Source: Bombyx mori (taxonomy: Eukaryota > Arthropoda > Insecta > Lepidoptera > Bombycidae). Taken from it: DNA of 64,000 nt. A program made the position numbers and the translations under genes. Where the stretch lies: contig NC_085133.1 in NCBI RefSeq assembly GCF_030269925.1, positions 8,886,001-8,950,000 of the forward strand, written 5' to 3'. Numbering within the stretch: the stretch's first letter is position 1; each line of letters opens with the position of its first letter. The notes under the pieces were generated by a model. That model searched no databases and had not been told where the DNA came from. It worked only from the letters and a program-made list of their open reading frames with translations. Below are positions 56,976 through 64,000 of this stretch, one piece after another.

Positions 56976-57270
56976 CACATTCACTGCCATATAGGTCACC
57001 GGTGCCCTACGCGGCGCACTGAAGCAATTATGTCGATTTCTGTTACTAAGCGCCTGGATTGCCTAACTTCGCCTTCTATTATTTAATAATGTATTTTTTA
57101 GTCTTTTCGGTCTGTTAGAAATAGATTCATTGTCAGTATCTTCGGATTCGTCTTTCCCAGACGTCTACTAGATATTCCGGCGCCTTAGTAAGAAGAACAA
57201 AGAGAGAAATCGACATAGTTACTTCAGTGCGCCGCGTAGGGCACCGGTGACCTACACGGCAGTCAACGTG
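56976..57270 (-). mobile_element. piggyBac-type MITE, copy B (295 bp)
   Basis: Flanked by TTAA at 56972-56975 and 57271-57274, with the same ~50-bp inverted repeats as copy A. The interior is the reverse complement of copy A, so the two lie in opposite orientation. Confidence 0.9.
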
Positions 57271-57351
57271 TTAATTCCCTGGGGGTAGGGCCTTCATTAG
57301 CTATCGTATAACTGGACTCCGGTTTGATTCGAATAAGGCTCATCCGTGGTT

Positions 57352-57460
57352 TGGTACAACGGTTACCACTACCTTCAAGCCGAAACAGTTATTGGGTACA
57401 CTAAGGTATTCTTCACGGTAGAAATAGGTAGGGTGGTAAAAGCCCCATACGGGTTAATGC
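57352..57460 (-). mobile_element. Old Bm1 fragment
   Basis: acaacggttaccactacctt, caagccgaaacagttattg, ttcacggtagaaataggtag and cccatacggg follow Bm1 order with heavy divergence. Confidence 0.45.
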
Positions 57461-57778
57461 CTAGATATGTACAAATAGGTACGTTCTAATAAATCAATTG
57501 AAAAAAGAGTATTTTTTTTGTCTTTATCGATCTCAGCTGCGCATGTTAAATAATGAATCGGATATATAATATGTATGTTTAAGCTCCAATGGACGTTCAC
57601 TGCTGACGAAGTTCTCGATATTTTGGTGCTGTTGCAAGCGCCGTCATTACGAGTAAGTACACTGTATATATAATTTATATATCGCGAAAGGCTATTTAAA
57701 TAAATAAATTTGGTTTAAGCGACACTTCGCTTAATACGCGACATTTATCTTTGTAATAAAAGGTGAGTTTTATTTGGT

Positions 57779-58637
57779 ACTAGCGGCCCGCTCCGGCTCC
57801 GCTCGGTTCTTTAACAAAAATTTCAACGATATTTGACGTTGTTTTATTTTTTTAAATAAAACAAGGAATATTTTACACAAACTTCCACAGATTACCAAAG
57901 TCCCTGGATTTTTTTCTAATGAAATACGTACTCAACAAATGTTCACGATTGACTTCCACGGTGAAGGAGTAACATCGTGTAATAAAAATGAAACTCGCAA
58001 AATTATAATTTGCGTAATTACTGGTGGTAGGACCTCTTGTGAGTCCGCACGGGTAGGTACCACCGCCCCGCCTATTTCTGCCGTGAAGCAGTAATGCGTT
58101 TCGGTTTGAAGGGTGGGGCAGCCGTTGTGACTATACTGAGACCTTAGAACTATATCTCAAGGTGTGTGGTGCATTTACGTTGTAGATGTCTATGGGCTCC
58201 AGTAACCACTTAACATCAGGTGGGCTGTGAGCTCGTCCACACATCTAAGCAATAAAAAAAAAAGAAAAAAAGAACACTTATTGCGGCATAACTATAATAG
58301 TCAGACATATGCTGTCGCGACACTTTTTGTAAATAATAATGTGTTCTACAAAATCGTAGTTCATTATTTTATTCTATCATCAATAGTTTTCGCAGGGCAC
58401 GTGATGTAAAGAATATTTTAGGTAATTTTTTTACACCTTGGGTTACATTATTGGAGTTTTAGTAAGGCTCCCTAATTATTTTCAAAAAAGATTATAGCCT
58501 ATGTCACTCGGGAATAGTGTAGCTTCCAAACAGTGAAAGAATTTTTCAAATCAGTTCCGTAGTTTTGGAGCCTATTCAATACAAACAAACAAACAAATCT
58601 ATCCTCTTTATAATATTAATAATTATAGTATAGATTA
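57779..58637 (-). mobile_element. Helitron-like element carrying a nested Bm1
   Basis: Begins actagcggcccgctccggct, the reverse complement of a CTAGT end. It ends near tataatattaataattatag and is homologous to 52033-52496 in the opposite orientation. A Bm1 occupies 57911-58271. Confidence 0.65.
57911..58271 (+). mobile_element. 5'-truncated Bm1 SINE nested in a Helitron-like element
   Basis: A well-preserved copy from ttctaatgaaatacgtactc to the tail taagcaataaaaaaaaaag. The tRNA-like 5' end is lacking. Confidence 0.85.
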
Positions 58638-58889
58638 ACAGTTCTAGGGTTTTTTTTATTTATCTTCAATTAAGTTTACTCTGCTCAAGTAGGTGAAGAA
58701 AGAAGTTTTTTTGTTATGATATATTTTCCAATTTTTTTTTTGCAGAGGCCTTTAAGTGGCTCTGCTCTAATGTAGCTTAAACCAAAAAGGCATTAAATAG
58801 GCATCCCTTGATATAACAGTGATAGCATATTTGTATAATTTAAATAAACGGAAATTCATTAAATGAGAAAATCGTGGTAGAAACCCTCT

Positions 58890-59101
58890 TCACTACATAG
58901 TATAAAACAAAGTCGCTGTCTCTGTCCCTATACCTATCCCTATGCATGCTTAAATCTTTAAAACTACGCAACGGATTTTGATGCGGTTTTTTTTAATAGA
59001 TAGAGTGATTGAAGAGGAAGGTTTATATGTATAACATCCATTAAATAGTGGAGAAATCAATAATAAATTACAGTTTCCGAAGCGAGGGCGGGTCGCTAGT
59101 A
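58890..59101 (+). mobile_element. Helitron-like short element
   Basis: From actacatagtataaaacaaa through aactacgcaacggattttga to gggcgggtcgCTAGT, a family common in Lepidoptera. It shares its last ~20 bp with 52033-52496. Confidence 0.6.
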
Positions 59102-59324
59102 AATAATAACAGTTACGTATTCCGATTGAACGATGTTGATTTTTTCAAGTGCATGACGAAAGTCTCTATGTATTAATGTATTTAGGTCAGCAGCAGCTTC
59201 TGTTTTATTTAAAACACCTTTATGGTTGAGCTGAATTGAATTTTCCAGCAACACATGTTTGCAGGATAATCATCAATCGAATATTCAAGGAATATTCGGT
59301 ATGACAGATTTAACGGAGATCTTA

Positions 59325-60030
59325 AATTTAGCCCAATTTAGTGTTCTAGCCCAGTGTTTAGATCCTTAAAAAGTCTTCATATCTTCGATTAATGAGGTAC
59401 CTTGTACGGCTCTAGAAGATCGAAGTCCTTACTGGCCATATGGCTGGCATTGTGAGCTATACGATACCCCCTTAATTTCATGGCACTGAATTTACTGTTA
59501 ATCCTGAATTTAGCCCAATTTAGTGTTCAAGCCCAGTGTTCAAATCATCAAAAAGTCTTCATATCTTCGATTAATGAGGTACCTTGTACGGCTCTAGGGG
59601 ACCAAAGTCCTTACTGGCCATATGGCTGGTATTGTAAGCTATACGATACCCCCATAATTTCATGGCACTGAATTTACTGAAGATACTGATTTTAGCCCAA
59701 TTTAGTGTTCAAGCCCAGCGTTCAAATCATCAAAAAGTCTTCATATCTTTGATTAATGAGGTACCTTGTACGGCTCTAGGGGACCAAAGTCCTTACTGAC
59801 CATATGGCCAGCATTGTGAGCTATACGATACCCCCATAATTTCATGGCACTGAACTTACTGAAGAGAATGAATTTAGCCCAATTTAGTGTTCAAGCCCAG
59901 TGTTCAAATCATCAAAAAGTCTTCATATCTTCGATTAATGAGGTACCTTGTACGGTTCTAGGGGATCAAAGTCCTTACTGGCCATATGCCTGGCATTGTG
60001 AGCTATACGATAGCCCCATAATTTCATAGC
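59325..60030 (-). repeat. 182-bp tandem array built from the sulfotransferase gene's 3' end
   Basis: Units start at about 59325, 59507, 59689 and 59871; tttagccc recurs exactly every 182 bp. The rightmost unit is the native end of the sulfotransferase ORF. Each of the other three carries, on the minus strand, an open run starting ATGAAATTA that reaches GCTCACAATG or a close variant and a TAA after PYKVPH codons, plus UTR. No premature stops are seen in those runs. Confidence 0.9.
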
Positions 60031-61164
60031 ACCTTTACAAGTAGCTTGGATTCTGTCAGCATATTCAAAATTTAAAGTATCCTTCCAGCGAAAAGGAACG
60101 TCACGGGATATTCTGAATGTAGAGGTCACTCCACTCACTTCGGTGTTAGTATGGGAGTTGAGGTACTCATCAAGCGCTTGTTTGTGTTCGAGCCTTAAGA
60201 ACTTCAGCAGTTTTTGCATTGTACTATTCAGGTTTAGGGCTAGCTCTTCGAAGCGTAGTAGAAGAAGTCTATTAGGATAACGTTTCAGCAAGCGACCTGC
60301 AGCCATATAATCGCTTGTCATGCCCATGCAAAGGGTCTCAGCATTCGAGCAATCCGGAGCGGCGCGACAGAATCCACGGTGCAGCCTCGACTGCATCACT
60401 CCACGAGGATCACGGGTCAGGAACACCACTTTCACGTCCAGTTTCGTATCATTCAATATTTGTTTAACAAAACGCAACCTGAGGCGAAGGATTTTCATAC
60501 TTTGAAACGGGAATAATTTGCAATATTTCGACATGAAATCAGAATCTGAACACAGGTCAATGTTGTGTTTACAATGATCCCATAATCTGGTGTTGTGGCT
60601 AAACTGAAAATCGTGTTGTCTTCCGTAATCAAAGTAGCCGTCCATACCTTGAAAGTTACAGTTGAGCAAACTTTTTATGGAGCTTAAAGCTGTTTTTATT
60701 TGCGAATACCGTTTGAGTTGAACGTGTCCATATTTCAGTAAGGGCTGAAAATGATAGTAGTTCCCAGGTATAGCGTTAAGGACCTCGCCGAGGAACGTGG
60801 TGCCCGATCTCCAAGAGGATATGATGATATTCCTCAAGGGACGACCGTTGGTTTCCATCACTAAGTCCTCCAATCTTTGAACTCCGGAATAAGTGAAGTT
60901 GTAGTCTCGTAGTTCAAATTTAATTTTCGCTCTGGTTCTATCTAATATTTTCTCGATGTTCGGTGTTTGATCTTGACGATTCGTTGGTATTGGATGCGAT
61001 TCGGCATCCCGTCTATTATTTAAGTCTAAAAAGTACCTGGCGTTCTTAAGGAGTTCAGGTGTCAAGTAATTTGTGTTACCTGCGCTTCGGGTTCGGGTTA
61101 GGATCAAAAGGACACTGAGACAGAATGCGAAACATATTGAATACAGTTTGACTAGTCGCCACAT
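59935..61164 (-). CDS. Carbohydrate 6-O-sulfotransferase-like, Golgi type II membrane protein (409 aa)
   Basis: Predicted to transfer sulfate from PAPS to a sugar hydroxyl on Golgi glycans (GlcNAc/Gal/GalNAc 6-O-sulfotransferase family, CHST1/3/5-like). A short cytosolic N-terminus precedes a signal anchor at ~7-23 (LYSICFAFCLSVLLILT), then a stem. The 5'-phosphosulfate loop is IISSWRSGTTFLGE (~114-127). The 3'-phosphate motif is VVFLTRDPRGVMQSR (~246-260). FRWKDTL near 357 resembles the conserved C-terminal substrate-side block. Likely N-glycosylation sites are NFT (~89), NDT (~238) and NST (~312). The length and single exon suit the family. The start ATG (cgcgATGTGG) gives the proper anchor. 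The acceptor sugar cannot be read from sequence. The 3' end is repeated downstream. Confidence 0.92.
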   Translation of the reverse strand: MWRLVKLYSICFAFCLSVLLILTRTRSAGNTNYLTPELLKNARYFLDLNNRRDAESHPIPTNRQDQTPNIEKILDRTRAKIKFELRDYNFTYSGVQRLEDLVMETNGRPLRNIIISSWRSGTTFLGEVLNAIPGNYYHFQPLLKYGHVQLKRYSQIKTALSSIKSLLNCNFQGMDGYFDYGRQHDFQFSHNTRLWDHCKHNIDLCSDSDFMSKYCKLFPFQSMKILRLRLRFVKQILNDTKLDVKVVFLTRDPRGVMQSRLHRGFCRAAPDCSNAETLCMGMTSDYMAAGRLLKRYPNRLLLLRFEELALNLNSTMQKLLKFLRLEHKQALDEYLNSHTNTEVSGVTSTFRISRDVPFRWKDTLNFEYADRIQATCKGAMKLWGYRIAHNARHMASKDFDPLEPYKVPH

Positions 61165-61199
61165 CGCGATGTCATTTCAAAAGTGAAATACTAATAATA

Positions 61200-61540
61200 A
61201 CAAATGGTACGACTATTAAATCACACTTTGAAGTCACGACATGTAGATAATGCGCGGGTAATTTTTGAATCTATATTAACTACTACAATATCATTAAAAA
61301 CATTGTGGTTGTATGTATGTATTTTTTTCGATAGTCTGTATATTTATACGATCATGAGCTAATAGTTTCAATCTTTTTGTTATTTCATTGGAATACAGAA
61401 AATATTTTGTTCTTTTTTTGGCAACATCCCCAAAACGGGCGGGTATCAAGAAATACTACGATTTATGTTAATTTTTTTAAATAACTTTTACGGTTTCGAC
61501 TACTTTACGGCTTACAATCGTCCGTGACCACGAAAAATGT
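61200..61540. other. Upstream flank of the sulfotransferase gene, nothing recognised
   Basis: AT-rich; no clear TATA box or other motif could be fixed. Confidence 0.35.
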
Positions 61541-61542
61541 AG

Positions 61543-61640
61543 TTTTTTTTTATTGCTTAGATGTGCGGCCGAGCTCACAGCCCAGGTGCTAAGTGGTTAC
61601 TGGAGCCCATAGACTTCTACAACGTAAATGTGCCACCCAA
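61543..61640 (-). mobile_element. Bm1 SINE 3' fragment
   Basis: From the T-tract through cgagctcacagccca to acgtaaatgtgccaccca. Confidence 0.75.
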
Positions 61641-61730
61641 AGTATTCGAAACGTCAAAATAATATATGACAATAAAAAACGTGAGATTAAAACGTAAAGA
61701 CATCTATATAGGATATATAATATAGGATAT

Positions 61731-61945
61731 GTTAGAGGGTCTTGTGGGGCCGCAGGGGTAGGTACCACCACCCTGCCCATTTCTAACGTGAAGCAGTAAT
61801 CCTTTCCGTTTGAAGGTGCCTATTGTAAATAGAACTGAGACTCGGAAAGCATGTCTCAGGTATGTTACATCATTATATCATTTACGTATCATTACGTATC
61901 ATTTACGTTGTTAATGTCTTTAGGTTTCGCTAACCACACAATGGG
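61731..61945 (+). mobile_element. Degenerate Bm1 fragment
   Basis: gtaggtaccaccaccctgcc, gtgaagcagtaatcc and tcatttacgttgttaatgtc follow Bm1 order; the end is eroded. Confidence 0.6.
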
Positions 61946-62450
61946 CACACATCTGTTAAATTATTACAATCCTAGACACACTAGACATTTAAAAAAAATT
62001 AAGACAGTCTGATTTCTCAATAATGTCATTAAAGTATGTTTTGGTTCATGAAAAATAACACTAATACTCACTAGTGAAATTGTAAATAGAAGTGACCGAC
62101 GTAAGCCGTGCAAGTACAAAATAATACAAGACTAATCAAAATATCACGGAATACGAAAATAGTCGTATGAATAATAATAATACTCAGAATACAGAAAAAA
62201 CTGTTGTTGTTTTTCTGTACTCTGAGTAATAATAGTACTCTTTGGTAATAAAATAAAATATAAACTATCGTCACGACACGACGGAAACCAATGGAAATCC
62301 ACGCAGTTGTCCTAAATCAAATTTTAACGATGTTTTCTTCTTTATAATTATTGTAGACTTTAGTTATATTATTGCTTGTACAGGAACTGATGTTTGGTTA
62401 CAAGCCGGCGCCATATTGCAATTTAATAAATTTTTTTCATCAAAAATTTA

Positions 62451-62767
62451 AATGCGCCACCCAGCTTGAGGTATAAGTTCTAAGGTCTCAGTATAGTTAG
62501 AACGGCTGCCCCGCCCTTCAAGCCGAAACGCATTACTGCTTCACGGCAGAAATAAGCAGGGTACCACCAGTAATTACGCAAATTATATTTTTTCAGGTTT
62601 GATTTTTATTACACGATGTCATTCCTTCACCGTGGAAGTCGATCGTGAACATTTGTTAAGTATGTATTACATTAGAAAAATTGGTACCCGCCTGCGGGAT
62701 TCGAACATCGGTACATCGCTCAACACGAATGCATCGGACGTCTTATCCTTGAGGCCACGACGACTTC
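62451..62767 (-). mobile_element. Bm1 SINE 5' two-thirds
   Basis: Keeps the tRNA-like end (ggccacgacgac; B-box complement ggattcgaac) but lacks the 3' tail. The left limit is atgcgccacccagcttgagg. Confidence 0.82.
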
Positions 62768-63514
62768 TAAATGCTTTTGCAAACTAGAAAAATTGTAAGT
62801 GCTCAGACCTATTATCTTCTCCGCAAAGGTAAGACAATGTCAGAAATGTTGGCGAAATCGAGTTTACAAAAACAAATAACCCACTGAACTTGATATCTAC
62901 ATAAATAAGCCAAATTAATTTAAAATTAAAACATTTAAATTTCATTTTCTCCTCTGCTTTTGAACTGAATTATTTGGTAGCCATTAATTTTTAGAGTTCT
63001 GGATTTTAGTCCTTTCGCCAAATCTTAGTTTATCATTAATATATTATTGTTCGGTAAATGAAAATGAATCTAATCTATCTGAAGTTGATTTTATGATAAA
63101 ATGGAATAAAACGAGATGAGATGAGGTGAAATTATTTCCGGGTAAAAACAAGGTGGGGATTTACTAAATCTTCAATAGACTATTTACTTTGATAGACTAT
63201 ATACTGCTAAACCTTTTTATTTAATTTATAAATAAAAATCTAAAGAAATACAAAATAAACAAAATAAATTAACGCAAATGGAAATAGTTTTTATTTTATT
63301 ATAATATTTAAGTATCAATTTTTTATTGTGCTTCATGAACGTTATCTCACTTGGTTATTTCTTCAGACGCTTTTTTACCAACATAATTGGACAGGAAATT
63401 TCATGGCCTACCTTAACATAATACTGCTGTCTTTAATTAGTTGTCAGTTATTGCAGTCTGTAGATGTTACATTATTAAAATCGAAGCCCATATTGAAGCA
63501 CGAGAACAGTCTCA

Positions 63515-63600
63515 ATTCCTTTCGAATGACGGCTACCCAGCCTTTCAAACCATAGCTAAACTTTTTACGGCAGAAATACGTAGGTTTACCACCAGCTGAA
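63515..63600 (-). mobile_element. Old Bm1 fragment
   Basis: acggctacccagcctttcaa and ttacggcagaaatacgtagg match Bm1; the flanks are eroded. Confidence 0.45.
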
Positions 63601-63621
63601 ACGCTGTGCATGTCTTTCTTC

Positions 63622-63920
63622 AAATGTTCACGATTGACTTCCACGGTGAAGAAATAACATCGTGTAGTAAAAAAAAACCCGCAAAATCATAATTTGCGTA
63701 ATTACTGGTGGTAGGATTTCTTATGAGTCCGCACCGATAGGTACCACTACCCTGCCTATTTCTGTAATGTTTTTCGGCTTGAAGGGTGGGGCAGCCGTTG
63801 TACTATAAAAAATTGAGGCCTTAGAACTCATATCTCAAGGTAGGTGGAGCAATTTCCCCCGGTAACCATTTGACATCAGGTGGGCCGAGAACTCTACCAC
63901 TCACCTAAGCAATAAAAACA
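63622..63920 (+). mobile_element. 5'-truncated Bm1 SINE
   Basis: From aatgttcacgattgacttcc to ctaagcaataaaaaca with several small deletions. It is close to an opposite-strand fragment at 63515. Confidence 0.78.
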
Positions 63921-64000
63921 AACAGCATTCAAGATTCCTAAGATTGCCGTAATCACTTCGATAATTTGCAAAAAATAAAATAAATAATAATGCAAAAGCT

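Noticed and set aside
59480..60029. Short plus-strand ORFs of 61-63 codons in the 182-bp array
   Set aside because: They are the reverse complement of the repeated sulfotransferase 3' end.
1..64000. CRISPR arrays, operons, bacterial-type regulatory systems
   Set aside because: The DNA is eukaryotic: SINEs, LINEs, TATA/heat-shock-element promoters and poly(A) signals; the direct repeats found are transposon or minisatellite in nature.

Overview
The window is nuclear DNA of a moth, almost certainly a silkworm (Bombyx mori or a very close relative). The evidence is about twenty copies or fragments of a tRNA-derived SINE that matches Bm1, an intronless hsp90, intronless hsp70 genes, AT-rich intergenic DNA, and Jockey-type LINE and Helitron-like debris typical of Lepidoptera. 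This is read from the sequence and general family knowledge; no database search was run.

Layout. (1) 1-2,400: a 763-codon ORF that looks like a DDE-type transposase or a domesticated one. (2) 2,400-13,100: gene-poor, AT-rich DNA with a clean nest, in which an intact DD41D mariner-like element (6,068-7,377) sits inside a degraded hAT element (5,499-7,731) with a perfect 8-bp target duplication. A second hAT-like non-autonomous element lies at about 8,636-9,655. (3) 13,160-15,800: intronless cytosolic hsp90 with a heat-shock element and TATA box. (4) 15,900-23,000: Helitron, LINE and SINE debris, including an inverted Bm1 pair. (5) 23,000-48,200: four hsp70 genes, all on the + strand, with almost identical coding sequence. 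They differ mainly in the number of C-terminal GGMP-type tetrads (3, 14, 8 and 12). The spacers carry shared duplicated blocks and many nested insertions: a LINE with target duplication, a PIF/Harbinger inside another LINE, and a piggyBac MITE. (6) 48,200-59,100: repeats only, including a Tc1/mariner relic with a transposase pseudogene, a second piggyBac MITE and Helitron-like elements. (7) 59,300-61,200: a single-exon Golgi carbohydrate sulfotransferase on the minus strand. Its last ~32 codons and the following UTR are repeated as a 182-bp tandem array. (8) 61,200-64,000: degenerate Bm1 copies.

Hsp90 and the Hsp70s form the cytosolic stress-chaperone machine (EEVD tails, TPR co-chaperone docking), and all five genes have heat-shock-type promoters. 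The hsp70 cluster evolves by duplication with homogenised coding units and divergent spacers. I found no wholly new system. The strongest observations are the hsp70 array and its tail-length variation, the sulfotransferase 3'-end tandem array, and several nested transposons with readable target duplications.
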